From positions 1 through 64,000 of the forward strand of contig CANMQO010000006.1 in the NCBI GenBank assembly GCA_947500055.1: a stretch of 64,000 bases of DNA, given 5' to 3'. Each line of letters starts with the position of its first letter. Position 1 is the stretch's first letter. The notes beneath the pieces are model-generated. The model was not told where the DNA came from. It ran no database searches and was given only the letters and a program-made list of their open reading frames with translations. A program made the position numbers and the translations under genes. The stretch comes from an uncultured Paracoccaceae bacterium. GTDB taxonomy: Bacteria; Pseudomonadota; Alphaproteobacteria; Rhodobacterales; Rhodobacteraceae. Positions 18,156-27,595 of the stretch are shown here, one piece after another.

Positions 18156-19658
18156 TCAGAACAGGCTGCCCTGCGGGTCCTTGCTGACATCAACGCGACC
18201 ATCAGCAAACTCGATCTCCAGCACCCTGGCTTTTTCGGCGGCCGCTTTTCCCGTGACAACGGCGCCATCCCCCCTCACCACGGCGTAACCACGCCTAAGG
18301 GTCTCAACATAACCAAGTGTTTCGCGTAACCGGTCCAACGCTTCCAGCCGGGCGGTGCGTTCGGCCTGCTGGCGTGACGCACGGTCCGACAGACGGCGCA
18401 GAACCGTATCCAACCGCTCGCCCTGCCGATCCAGACGGTCGCGCAAGACCTCTCCGCGCAAACCGCGGCCAGCCCGTTCAAGCGTGACCGCGCCATCCCG
18501 TGTCCTGCGTTTCAACGCAGGCACCAGACGTGCGCCTAAACCATCCAAACGGCGGCGATCCTCGGCCAGCCGACGGGACAGCACCCCGGGGCGAAGCGCA
18601 GCCTCCGACATTTGCAGGCGTTTCCTGGCAGCAGCGCCGCGCAATGCCGCTGGCAGACGTTCGCTCAGATAGTCCAGGCGCTGCCGCGGCCCTTCAACCA
18701 GCATATCCACCTGTGGCAATGCACGGCCAAGATCACGGACGCGCTGTTGGCGTTGCTGGACGCCTGTTGATATTGCCCGGCTTAGACGTGCGGCCTGTCC
18801 ATCCACCCATGCCAGCAATTCCATCCGCACGGGCACCGCCAACTCAGCCGCAGCAGTCGGTGTTGGCGCACGTTGGTCCGATACAAAATCGATCAGTGTT
18901 GTGTCGGTTTCATGCCCCACTGCGGAAATCAGCGGGATCGCAGACGCCGCCGCAGCGCGCGCAACAACCTCTTCATTGAAGCCCCAAAGATCCTCCAGCG
19001 ACCCGCCTCCACGGGCGACAATCAACAGATCAGGACGCGGCAGCGCACCACCCGGGGTCATCCGGTTGAACCCTTCAATCGCGGCGGCCACTTCTGGTGC
19101 ACATTTCTGGCCCTGCACGGCAACCGGCCAGACCAAAACCTTGCGTGGGAACCGATCCCGCAGCCGGTGCAGAATATCGCGGATCACGGCACCCGACGGC
19201 GATGTGACAACACCGATCACCTCTGGCAGATACGGCAGCGGGCGCTTGCGTTCCGGGGCAAACAGCCCTTCCGCCGCAAGCTGCGCCTTGCGCTTTTCCA
19301 GCATCGCCATCAAGGCGCCCGCCCCGGCAGGCGCGATATCCTCGATCACCATCTGATACTTGGATTGGCCCGGAAATGTTGTCAGCTTGCCAGTGGCAAC
19401 AACCTCCATCCCCTCTTCGGGTTGATGGGCAAGGCCCTGCGCGCGGCCTTTCCAGATGACCCCGGCCAGAACAGCGCGATCATCCTTGAGGTCCATGTAA
19501 ATATGTCCAGACCGGGGTCGAGACACGCGACCAACCTCACCACGCACGCGGACATGGGAAAACCCGCCCTCTATGGATTTTTTAACAGCACCCGAGATTT
19601 CCGTGACCGAGAATTCGGGGGTGTTATCACCCGGTTCATCCTCAAACAGGTCGCTCAA
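18156..19658 (-). CDS. xseA: Exodeoxyribonuclease VII large subunit
   Basis: 500 residues. An N-terminal OB domain (FSVTEISGAVKKSIEGGFSHVRVRGEVG ... GHIYMDLKDDRAVLAGVIWKG) is followed by the catalytic core (GVVTSPSGAVIRDILHRL, RGGGSLEDLWGFNEE, ISAVGHETDTTLIDFVSDQRAPTPTAAAE) and a long helical arm rich in Arg. It degrades single-stranded DNA with XseB. The start is TTG 19658 with GGAGAG upstream. Convergent with the kinase gene, stop codons adjacent. Confidence 0.95.
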   Translation of the reverse strand: MSDLFEDEPGDNTPEFSVTEISGAVKKSIEGGFSHVRVRGEVGRVSRPRSGHIYMDLKDDRAVLAGVIWKGRAQGLAHQPEEGMEVVATGKLTTFPGQSKYQMVIEDIAPAGAGALMAMLEKRKAQLAAEGLFAPERKRPLPYLPEVIGVVTSPSGAVIRDILHRLRDRFPRKVLVWPVAVQGQKCAPEVAAAIEGFNRMTPGGALPRPDLLIVARGGGSLEDLWGFNEEVVARAAAASAIPLISAVGHETDTTLIDFVSDQRAPTPTAAAELAVPVRMELLAWVDGQAARLSRAISTGVQQRQQRVRDLGRALPQVDMLVEGPRQRLDYLSERLPAALRGAAARKRLQMSEAALRPGVLSRRLAEDRRRLDGLGARLVPALKRRTRDGAVTLERAGRGLRGEVLRDRLDRQGERLDTVLRRLSDRASRQQAERTARLEALDRLRETLGYVETLRRGYAVVRGDGAVVTGKAAAEKARVLEIEFADGRVDVSKDPQGSLF

Positions 19659-19659
19659 T

Positions 19660-20247
19660 CTAACTCTCCGGGTTCAGATTTTCCAATGGCAGCGATGAAA
19701 ACTTCCACTTCAGAAAGAGGCTGCCACTGATCACAAATGCCCCAAATGCCGCAAACAGGAAAGAGCCGAATATCACCGCAAGCGCAAATGCCGCCACGCC
19801 GACGATCCACATCAACGCGGTTGACATGGTCACCGCCCCCACATCCGGATCAGGCCAATATTGCACCTGCGCGCGGCCAAATTCCTGCGCGTAATAATCC
19901 AGAGTGCGCTCATAGGCCGGATCTTCGTCGATCGGCACGTCACTGGGCACGTGATGAATGGTGCGGCCAATCACACGGGGGCAGAAATCCTCGAAATAGG
20001 CGCATTCATCGCTGATATGCAGACGCCAGACCACATCCACAATCGGCGACGGGGACAAAGTCTCACCTGTGCTGCCAATCAGATACATGAAACGGCGATA
20101 TTCCTCGACCAGCGTATAGCAGACATCCAGTGAATGGCCGGTTTCCTCGTGCAGGCGGTCAATCAGGGACCGGGACAAGGGGCGTTCGTGAAAACTGTAG
20201 CCCTCAAGCCTATGCCAAAGTCGACGATCGCCCTTCTCTCGTATCAT
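19660..20247 (-). CDS. Glycine-rich-domain-protein-like (GRDP-type) protein with C-terminal membrane segments
   Basis: 195 residues. The N-terminal 110 residues include VDVVWRLHISDECAYFEDFCPRVIGRTIHH, matching the D-x-x-W-x-x-H pattern of GRDP-like (DUF1399-type) domains. Two hydrophobic segments follow (about 140-180, MSTALMWIVGVAAFALAVIF and FGAFVISGSLF), so it is likely membrane-anchored. It lies just upstream of xseA on the same strand. Role unknown. Confidence 0.65.
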   Translation of the reverse strand: MIREKGDRRLWHRLEGYSFHERPLSRSLIDRLHEETGHSLDVCYTLVEEYRRFMYLIGSTGETLSPSPIVDVVWRLHISDECAYFEDFCPRVIGRTIHHVPSDVPIDEDPAYERTLDYYAQEFGRAQVQYWPDPDVGAVTMSTALMWIVGVAAFALAVIFGSFLFAAFGAFVISGSLFLKWKFSSLPLENLNPES

Positions 20248-20371
20248 CCTGTGATTCCGCTGCGCAAAGCGCCCCCGCTAGGCAGCCTATCCTGTCAATT
20301 GCAAATTACCAATGGTTTGAACATGAATTGGAAAATATCCAATGAATGGTTTCCCACTTGCATCATGCTCT

Positions 20372-20390
20372 CGGGCGGTTGTTCCGCCCG
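20372..20390. other. Hairpin upstream of purD
   Basis: A 7-bp perfect stem (cgggcgg/ccgcccg) with a 5-base loop lies in the 209-base intergenic space between the divergent GRDP-like gene and purD. There is no T tract. It could be a leader structure of purD or chance in GC-rich DNA. Confidence 0.4.
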
Positions 20391-20456
20391 TCTTCATCGT
20401 CTATCCGAAGGGCGTGAACCGGTCAGGTGGCCGGCGGGCAACGAAGGGGCAAAGCC

Positions 20457-21719
20457 ATGAACATCCTGATCCTTGGCGGCGGCGGGCGTGAACATAGCCT
20501 GGCCTGGGCGATTAAACAGAACCCCAAATGTGACCGACTGATCGTCGCCCCCGGAAATGCCGGTATCGCCATGTTGGCCGAATGCGCTGATATCGACATT
20601 CTCGATGGCGATGCGGTCGCGACCTTTGCCGAAGAAAATGCAGTCGATTTTGTGGTGATCGGGCCAGAGGCGCCATTGGCCGCCGGGGTCGCAGACCGGC
20701 TGCAATCCGCAGGATTTTTGGTGTTCGGTCCCAGTCAGGAGGCTGCCCAGCTTGAAGCCTCAAAATCCTTTACCAAGGCAATCTGCGACGCGGCAAATGC
20801 GCCGACTGCAGCTTACGCGCATTTTGCTGACGCTGACAGCGCCCGCGCCTATATCCGGGAGAAAGGTGCGCCCATCGTGGTAAAGGCAGACGGGCTGGCA
20901 GCCGGCAAAGGCGTAATCGTCGCCATGACCGAGGCCGAGGCGCTTGCCGCCATCGACGATATGTTCGACGGCAGCTTTGGCGATGCCGGGGCCGAGGTTG
21001 TGATCGAGGAGTTCATGGAAGGCGAAGAGGCGTCATTCTTTGTTCTATGCGATGGCAATACCATTCTGCCCGTGGGCACCGCCCAGGATCATAAGCGCGC
21101 TCATGACGGCGATACGGGTCCGAATACGGGCGGTATGGGGGCCTATTCCCCTGCCCCCGTCATGACCGATGCGGTCACCCAAAAAGCGCTGGATGAAATC
21201 ATCCGCCCCACAGTGGATGAAATGGCTAAAAGAGGAACACCATTTCAGGGCGTCCTTTTTTGTGGGCTGATGATACAGAACGGACAGCCACGTCTGGTGG
21301 AATACAACGTGCGCTTTGGCGACCCGGAATGCCAGACGCTGATGATGCGGCTTGGCGGTCAGGTGCTGGACCTTTTGCAAGCCTGCGCCGAGGGACGGCT
21401 GGATCAAATACAGGTAAATTGGGCCGAAGATCACGCATTGACCATTGTCATGGCCGCAAATGGCTATCCCGGCGCATACCAGAAAGGGTCCGTGATCAAG
21501 GGGTTGGAGACCCAACCCGAAGATAGCTTTCACATGGTCTTTCACGCAGGCACGGCGGAACGGGATGGGCAGATCACGGCCGCAGGTGGTCGGGTCCTCA
21601 ACATCACCGCGCGCGGGCGTGATCTGGCCGAAGCCCACGAGAAAGCCTATGCAATGGCCCAGGGCGTCGATTGGGCCGACGGTTTTTACCGATCTGATAT
21701 CGGCTGGCGCGCGCTATAG
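20457..21719 (+). CDS. purD: Phosphoribosylamine-glycine ligase
   Basis: 420 residues, ATP-grasp enzyme of purine synthesis joining glycine to 5-phosphoribosylamine. Motifs: MNILILGGGGREHSLAW, FGPSQEAAQLEASKSF, VVKADGLAAGKGVIVA, GMGAYSPAP and VEYNVRFGDPECQ. ATG 20457 is the family-typical start with AAGGGGCAAAG upstream. Next to xseA, a common neighbour in this order. Confidence 0.96.
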   Translation: MNILILGGGGREHSLAWAIKQNPKCDRLIVAPGNAGIAMLAECADIDILDGDAVATFAEENAVDFVVIGPEAPLAAGVADRLQSAGFLVFGPSQEAAQLEASKSFTKAICDAANAPTAAYAHFADADSARAYIREKGAPIVVKADGLAAGKGVIVAMTEAEALAAIDDMFDGSFGDAGAEVVIEEFMEGEEASFFVLCDGNTILPVGTAQDHKRAHDGDTGPNTGGMGAYSPAPVMTDAVTQKALDEIIRPTVDEMAKRGTPFQGVLFCGLMIQNGQPRLVEYNVRFGDPECQTLMMRLGGQVLDLLQACAEGRLDQIQVNWAEDHALTIVMAANGYPGAYQKGSVIKGLETQPEDSFHMVFHAGTAERDGQITAAGGRVLNITARGRDLAEAHEKAYAMAQGVDWADGFYRSDIGWRAL

Positions 21720-21894
21720 CATCAAGTTGCCAATCGCCGGAAACCGCTCTGGACAGTTGGTAGGAATGCGTTAAGCTTTCTTCCATATATATTAAGATAA
21801 TGAGCCATTAATTGTTTCTAAATGAAGCACGCGATTTCGTAGCTGCCAAAAACAGGCTGCCGCATCCGGACAAGAAAAACCCACTTCAGGGTCA

Positions 21895-22515
21895 ATGCCA
21901 CGAACACCCTTCGACAAGGACGCAGAATTGACGAGCTGGTCACGTATTCTAGACGGAGAGTTGGGTAGAAGCGCCAAAGCAGCCTATGAGGCGGAACCGG
22001 CACGCTGCTATCACAACTGGGCACATATTCTGCGCATTTATTGGCACGCGGAACACACATTCGCAGTGCCTTATGACCCCGATCTGGATCTTGCTATCCT
22101 GACGCATGACGTCGTCTATGACGCACAACCAGACAAAGAGGAACGCTCGGCCCAGTGGCTCAGCGCACATACGGATGCTGATGTGACCGCAGCAAACGCC
22201 CATATTCGCAAGACGATCACGCATGCACCTTCTTCCGATAACCGGATGGTGTTGCTTGACCTTGCGGATTTCCGATGTCCCGAACGTACTGCGCCCAATC
22301 TGGATAAGATCGCAGCAGAATCCATCGCCCTTTATGATGTGACGATGCCAGAATTTCTTGCCGCAAACATAAAGGTCATGGCCGGTTTGGGCGACAGGAT
22401 CAAAGCTGGCTTATGCAGCGTATCCGTCGCTGATCAATCCGCTTTCCAGATGGTTCTTGACGGGATCGACCGCAGCATTGCCCTGGCCGAGAACCGACTA
22501 CAGGCATTGGATTAG
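21895..22515 (+). CDS. HD-type metal-dependent phosphohydrolase-like protein
   Basis: 206 residues with the pattern YHNWAHI, then THDVVYDA, then an alpha-helical core with IRKTITHAPSSDNRMVLLDLADF. It matches predicted metal-dependent HD-superfamily hydrolases (COG4339-like): the metal ligands would be His in NWAH, the HD pair and a later Asp. ATG 21895 has CAGGG upstream. It overlaps the convergent MATE gene by four bases. Substrate unknown. Confidence 0.75.
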   Translation: MPRTPFDKDAELTSWSRILDGELGRSAKAAYEAEPARCYHNWAHILRIYWHAEHTFAVPYDPDLDLAILTHDVVYDAQPDKEERSAQWLSAHTDADVTAANAHIRKTITHAPSSDNRMVLLDLADFRCPERTAPNLDKIAAESIALYDVTMPEFLAANIKVMAGLGDRIKAGLCSVSVADQSAFQMVLDGIDRSIALAENRLQALD

Positions 22516-23879
22516 GCAGGTAGCAAACTGCCAATATTCACGGAACGCCCCCAAAAGCGCCACAGCAAAAGCAGGGCCGCCACCGCCAGCCCGATCACCA
22601 GTCCCAGCCATAGCCCAAACGCGCCATAACCCAGCGTGAATGCCAGAACATAGCTGGCTGGCAATCCGATCACCCAGTAACTGATGGTCGCCATGACCAT
22701 CGGCACTGTCGTATCCTGCACCCCGCGTAACAGACCCAGCGCCATGACCTGCAAGGCATCCACCACCTGAAACAGGGCCGCGACCATGACCAACCCCGCC
22801 CCGACGCGCAACAAAGTGGCACGTTCCGGCTCAGCAGGATCGATGAACAAGGACACCAGCGTTTCGGGGATCAGCAAAAACACGGCAGAGGTTACCACCG
22901 CAAACAATGCCGACAGACCGATGGCCGTCATTCCACCACGGCGCAACGACGCCTCATCGCGGCGGCCCAGCGCGCGGCCGGCGCGGACAGTTGCCGCCTG
23001 ACTGAAACCGATATGCACCATGAACGTGAGGCTCGCCAATTGGATGGCGATGCCATGGGCCGCCAATTCGATTGCACCAATCCAGCCCATCATGACCGCT
23101 GACGCGCTGAACAGGCCGCCCTCGGCCAATGAGGTCAGGCCAATCGGCCACCCCAGCTTGAACACCCGTGTCATGATCTCTGCATCGCTACGCCAAAAAT
23201 TGCGGAACAACTGGAACTGCGGCAGGACCCGCACGGTGTATATGACAAGGATCAAGACAGTGATCAACGTTACCGACAACGAAGCAATCGCCGCACCACG
23301 AATGCCCAATTCGGGGGCACCCCAATTGCCAAATATCAGGGCATAGTTGACAAACGCGTTCATGATCGCTGTGCCAATTGTCGCCCACAAAATGATCGCC
23401 GTATGTTCAAGCGCGGCCAGGAAAGATTTCAAGGTCATCACCATCAGCGCCGGAATCATCTGCCAAATAACGATTTGCAAATAGATATGCGCCATCGCCG
23501 CAACTTCCGGATCCTGGCCAATTGCCAGCAAGATCTCTTCTGCCCAGAAAAACGGCAGCGTCACCACAAGCCCATAGAAAATCGACAACCATAACCCCAT
23601 GCGTGTCACACGGCGCACCTGCACGTCGTCGTCTTCCTCTGCGGCGGCGGCCACCATCGGCGTCACTGCTTGGGCGAAGCCGGCACCAACGATGAAGATC
23701 ACAAAGAACATCGTCCCGGCAAGCGTCGATGCCGCAAGCGCCGTCACGTCATACCAGCCCAACATCACCGTATCGGTGATATGGATGGCAAACTGCGCCA
23801 GGTTGCTCAGAATCAATGGCATTCCCAGCTTCAGGATCGCCCGGCCATGTGCGCTATATGTATGAGCGGGTTGTTGCAT
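22512..23879 (-). CDS. MATE-family efflux transporter (NorM-like)
   Basis: 455 residues, twelve membrane segments in two homologous halves, with MATE-typical MPLILSNLAQFAIHITDTVMLGWY near the N-terminus and GLLRGVQDTTVPM in the second half. It exports cationic drugs or metabolites using Na+ or H+ gradients. ATG 23879 gives the normal family length; upstream in-frame sequence overlaps the divergent DUF2461 gene. Confidence 0.9.
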   Translation of the reverse strand: MQQPAHTYSAHGRAILKLGMPLILSNLAQFAIHITDTVMLGWYDVTALAASTLAGTMFFVIFIVGAGFAQAVTPMVAAAAEEDDDVQVRRVTRMGLWLSIFYGLVVTLPFFWAEEILLAIGQDPEVAAMAHIYLQIVIWQMIPALMVMTLKSFLAALEHTAIILWATIGTAIMNAFVNYALIFGNWGAPELGIRGAAIASLSVTLITVLILVIYTVRVLPQFQLFRNFWRSDAEIMTRVFKLGWPIGLTSLAEGGLFSASAVMMGWIGAIELAAHGIAIQLASLTFMVHIGFSQAATVRAGRALGRRDEASLRRGGMTAIGLSALFAVVTSAVFLLIPETLVSLFIDPAEPERATLLRVGAGLVMVAALFQVVDALQVMALGLLRGVQDTTVPMVMATISYWVIGLPASYVLAFTLGYGAFGLWLGLVIGLAVAALLLLWRFWGRSVNIGSLLPA

Positions 23880-23964
23880 GTCACCAGCCTTATGCCTGTT
23901 GCGCCACCTCGTCCATAGACTTGGTGCCGTCCTCCATGGCAAGCTTGCGGCAAAGGAGGTGCCG

Positions 23965-24612
23965 ATGACCGATTTCCACAATCTCATTGCGGACGCGCAG
24001 GCATTTTACGGCAAGTTGAATGCCAACAATGCCAAGCCATGGTGGCAGGAAAACCGTTCCATTTATGACGATAATCTAAAGCCCAAAGCCCTTGCCTTGC
24101 TTGAAACACTGACGCCCGCGCTTGAAAAGATCACAGACGCTCCGATCAAGTCCAAGTTGTTCCGCCCACACCGGGATGTGCGGTTTTCCAAGGACAAAAC
24201 CCCATACAATACCCATTTGCATATGATGTGGCAGATCGCATCAGATGCGCCGCAGAACCCCGTATTCTTCTTTGGTATCGGCATTGACTACGTGTCCGCA
24301 GGCGCAGGGATGATGGGGTTCGACAAAGCGGTGTTGAACAACTGGCGCAAAATGCTGGACCTTGATACGGACCGGATCACCCGGATCGTCAGCGGGGTCG
24401 AGGCAAAAGGCTTCAACCTGCGTGAACCCACGCTGAAACGCGTCCCACCGCCCTACCCACAGGATCATCCAGCGGGGCATCTGCTGCGGATGAAAGGGGT
24501 GGTCGCGCGTAAGGATCTGGGCCAAGACGCCAGCCTCCCTGATGCGTTGACGTCCAGCTTCAGCGAGGTTTGGCCGCTCAACGACCTGTTGATCTCCATC
24601 GCGGCAGCTTAG
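23965..24612 (+). CDS. DUF2461 (TIGR02453-like) protein
   Basis: 215 residues. Family features: FYGKLNANNAKPWWQENRSIYDD at the start, SKLFRPHRDVRFSKDKTPYNTHLHMMW in the middle, then GAGMMGFDKAVLNNWRKML and PPYPQDHPAGHLLRMKGVV. ATG 23965 has an excellent AAAGGAGGT. Biochemical function is not established for the family. It overlaps the end of the convergent DUF4166 gene by four bases. Confidence 0.85.
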   Translation: MTDFHNLIADAQAFYGKLNANNAKPWWQENRSIYDDNLKPKALALLETLTPALEKITDAPIKSKLFRPHRDVRFSKDKTPYNTHLHMMWQIASDAPQNPVFFFGIGIDYVSAGAGMMGFDKAVLNNWRKMLDLDTDRITRIVSGVEAKGFNLREPTLKRVPPPYPQDHPAGHLLRMKGVVARKDLGQDASLPDALTSSFSEVWPLNDLLISIAAA

Positions 24613-26222
24613 CCGCATTCGCGGGTCAAACGACCCTTGTAATGCACGATCAACGCACCGGTCAGCGGCGCCTTCAATGCCACATCGAAATGAAACCGCC
24701 CATCTGCCTCATATTCATGGGCAATACTTTGCGGCAAAAGCCATTTTGGCAAGCGAACTGGCCCCAATCGGCCGGACCGCACCGGGTAGTGCAACTGTCC
24801 CCCGCGCACATGCAAACCCAGCGCAAAGGTGAACGGTCCGAAACGCTCAGTCATATACGTATCACTCTGACGCAATTCTGACCGAAATATCTGCTCGCCA
24901 AACCGGCGCTCCCAAACCTCGCCCTCATTCACCGGTGTCATGGTCACCTGGACAGCGATATCATTCGTAGCCTGCGGAAACCGAAACAGGGCACCAATCA
25001 GCCGTGACAACACAGACCCACCACGGGTCACACTGGCCCGCCCGACCCAGCGCCGAGGGCCATAAACCAGATGCGCAGCGCGCAGCGAGGGCGGCAGCGC
25101 ATCAAATTCCGCGCCAAGGAACCGCTGGAAAAGCGGCGTAACCTGCACACTCTCCCGATGGGTGGTCACCGCCAGATCAGTTACCGCGGCTTCCGCCGCC
25201 TGCAATGGGAACGCGGCAATTGCAGGACGCGCACCCGGTGCAATTGCCGCTGGGTTGCGCAGTATCACACGTGCCGCGACGGCGGGGATAAATGGCCCCT
25301 CACCCGCCTTCACAACCATCCGCCAACGACAACGCCGCCAACCATCGGGAAAGCGGGCAACAACCTCAACAATCATGCCGCCCTGATCGGTCCCAAACGG
25401 CGCAAGCAACCGGGCCAACCACAATATCAGGCGGATAAAATGGCGGCCGATGCCAAAGCCGATCCGCCCCCGCAGCCACGACAGTGCCGCCAACGACCAG
25501 TTCATGACACCCAATTCCATTCCAGCCCGGAACAGCACCGTCCGTGCAACAAAAGCCGTGCCAAACAGGCGTTGATCGGGCACCGCAATCATCCAACCGC
25601 TGCGGGTCATCCCCTCGTCCAGTTCAAAGCGTTGCGGGCGGGACCAGCTGCGCACCGGCACCATTGCGCCATCAACCGGTAGATCAAAATCCAACCCGCA
25701 TTGATGCAGGATGCTACGCACCACTGCCTCTCCACGCGGGGCGCGATTGCCCGGCAGTATGGCGCTGCTGATCAGATCAATCTCCGCTGCCCCATCGGCC
25801 AGGGCAGCGACGGCCGCAGATGACAGGGCCGGCACGCTCGACACGCCTGACAATGCAAAAACGCCGGCGCTTCGCGCGCCGTCATCCAAACCCGCGATCC
25901 CCGCACAGAATGCAGGATCATCGGCCAGATCAAGATAATGGATCCCCCTGGAGATGCAGGCCCGCGCCAATGCATAAGGGTCACCACCATAAGCATGAAA
26001 CGGTCCGACGGCATCAACAACGGCCTCGGGGTGTTGCGCCCAAAGATCGGTCAGATCACCTTTGCGATCAACCTCCAGGCTTTGCGCGTCCAACCCATCC
26101 GCCAGCAAACGGGCTTTCTGCAGGTTCCGCCCGGCAACGATCACCTCGTGCCCATCGCGGGCCAGCAAACGAACCAGCCGGGCGCCAAAGACACCGTAGC
26201 CGCCCAGCACAACAACTTTCAT
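24609..26222 (-). CDS. Saccharopine-dehydrogenase-like Rossmann protein with DUF4166 domain
   Basis: 537 residues. An N-terminal NAD(P)-binding half (MKVVVLGGYGVFGARLVRLLA, GRN at strand 2, DAVGPFHAYG) resembles saccharopine dehydrogenases. From about residue 370 comes a DUF4166-like domain with FLGAEFDALPPSLRAAH and WERRFGEQIFRSE. ATG 26222 overlaps the DCC gene stop (ATGA). True saccharopine activity is unlikely in a diaminopimelate-using bacterium; an unknown oxidoreductase is more likely. Confidence 0.8.
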   Translation of the reverse strand: MKVVVLGGYGVFGARLVRLLARDGHEVIVAGRNLQKARLLADGLDAQSLEVDRKGDLTDLWAQHPEAVVDAVGPFHAYGGDPYALARACISRGIHYLDLADDPAFCAGIAGLDDGARSAGVFALSGVSSVPALSSAAVAALADGAAEIDLISSAILPGNRAPRGEAVVRSILHQCGLDFDLPVDGAMVPVRSWSRPQRFELDEGMTRSGWMIAVPDQRLFGTAFVARTVLFRAGMELGVMNWSLAALSWLRGRIGFGIGRHFIRLILWLARLLAPFGTDQGGMIVEVVARFPDGWRRCRWRMVVKAGEGPFIPAVAARVILRNPAAIAPGARPAIAAFPLQAAEAAVTDLAVTTHRESVQVTPLFQRFLGAEFDALPPSLRAAHLVYGPRRWVGRASVTRGGSVLSRLIGALFRFPQATNDIAVQVTMTPVNEGEVWERRFGEQIFRSELRQSDTYMTERFGPFTFALGLHVRGGQLHYPVRSGRLGPVRLPKWLLPQSIAHEYEADGRFHFDVALKAPLTGALIVHYKGRLTRECG

Positions 26223-26623
26223 TGCAGCAGCCGGGCGCGAAACGCCGGATCAGGCAAGGCACACATATCGCTGCGGCCAAACATGGCATAGCGGTTTCGG
26301 GCAATACGTGCATAAAGCCAGTCGCGGACAGGGCGTGGGATCAATTTCAGCCCAGTACAAAGCAACCCCCACCCGCCTGATCTTTGGCCAACCCGGATCA
26401 GCGCATCAAAATCGCGCCAGACAATGCCATCCTCGATAAAAAGCCAGCTTTCAGGATCCAACGCATCCAGCCCGTTTTCACGCATCAGGGCGGCCCCCGG
26501 CGGCGATTGGATCGGGGCAATCCGGATCTCGCCGGATTTGTCGATCCGGTGAATGAAACGGGCACCCCAACTGCACAAAGCACAGGTGGCATCCATCACG
26601 GCGACTGGCAGGGTATCCGACAT
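26219..26623 (-). CDS. DCC-family thiol-disulfide oxidoreductase-like protein (DUF393)
   Basis: 134 residues with the diagnostic N-terminal DATCALCSWGARFIHRID, a thioredoxin-like CxxC redox pair, and the family C-terminal RPVRDWLYARIARNRYAMFG. Cytoplasmic with no signal peptide. It overlaps the DUF4166 gene and follows the 2OG oxygenase gene by 36 bases, so it may serve that pathway. Substrate unknown. Confidence 0.85.
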   Translation of the reverse strand: MSDTLPVAVMDATCALCSWGARFIHRIDKSGEIRIAPIQSPPGAALMRENGLDALDPESWLFIEDGIVWRDFDALIRVGQRSGGWGLLCTGLKLIPRPVRDWLYARIARNRYAMFGRSDMCALPDPAFRARLLQ

Positions 26624-26659
26624 ATCAGTGACTTAGGTGTAAAAGGCCGGGCGCGCAAT

Positions 26660-27595
26660 TCAAACGCCTGTCGCCTGAAACTTCTGCATCAGGTAGGGGC
26701 CGGATCTGACCGGTGGATAGGCATCCGAACCATCCAGCGGCACGATCTGCGCATCCCAGTCCGGTTGATGAAAAAATGCCAGCGACTGGCGATCCATCTG
26801 ACCGGGGCGCGCCACGACGCGGTGCAACGTACTGACCCAGCGATCTGCGGTCCAACGGGCCATCAAATCACCAATATTGATCACAAAGGCGCCCTCGGGA
26901 GCGGGCACATCGACCCATTCATCGTCTTGCATCACTTGCAAACCCTGACTGCCCGATTGGGGCAGCAGGATCGTCAATGAACCATAATCCGTATGCGCGC
27001 CCGCCCGCTGTTGCTTGTTCAGTGGCGCGGCTGTCGTTGCGGGATAATGCAACGCCCGCAACGCTGAAATCGGATGCGCGATGAACGGATCAAAATGATT
27101 TTCCGGCAATTGCAAAGCCGCCGCAAATGCGCGCATGATCCGGGCGGCAAGCTGCTCCATTGCGGCGTAATACGCCTCCCATGCTGCCCGGAAGTCTGGC
27201 AACTCCGGCCACAAGGTCGGCTGATAACAAAAGGCAAGCGCATCCGAACCGGCATCAGCGGGAACCGACAAAGGCCCGCCATTGAAGCTTTCCTTCAAAT
27301 CCGGCGGCGTCTCCTTCCCCTTTGAGCGCGCCAGCGCTTCAGCATCCGGCCCCAAATACCCGTAAGGATAGCCCTGATAGGGCGGGGCCAGCCGGCGCTT
27401 CTCCTCTGGTGGCAAGGCAAAGAAAGCAGCCGCCGCATGCCACGCGTCATCGATCACCTGCGGGTCCACCCCATGCCCCTGCAACACCAGGAACCCGGTG
27501 TCACGACAATGCTGATCCAGAACAGATGCCATGGCGTGGCGTGCGTCTTGACGCGCGGCCTCAAACGCCGCCAGATCAAAGGCGGGAAAGCTCAT
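26660..27595 (-). CDS. 2-oxoglutarate/Fe(II)-dependent oxygenase (isopenicillin-N-synthase-like)
   Basis: 311 residues. An N-terminal DIOX_N-like segment (GFLVLQGHGVDPQVIDDAWHAAAAFFALPPEEKRR) precedes the double-stranded beta-helix with the iron triad: His and Asp in AHTDYGSLTIL and the distal His in VSTLHRVVARPG. Arg in RQSLAFF should bind 2-oxoglutarate. Its stop is 36 bases from the DCC gene and its ATG overlaps the epimerase stop. The oxidised substrate is unknown. Confidence 0.88.
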   Translation of the reverse strand: MSFPAFDLAAFEAARQDARHAMASVLDQHCRDTGFLVLQGHGVDPQVIDDAWHAAAAFFALPPEEKRRLAPPYQGYPYGYLGPDAEALARSKGKETPPDLKESFNGGPLSVPADAGSDALAFCYQPTLWPELPDFRAAWEAYYAAMEQLAARIMRAFAAALQLPENHFDPFIAHPISALRALHYPATTAAPLNKQQRAGAHTDYGSLTILLPQSGSQGLQVMQDDEWVDVPAPEGAFVINIGDLMARWTADRWVSTLHRVVARPGQMDRQSLAFFHQPDWDAQIVPLDGSDAYPPVRSGPYLMQKFQATGV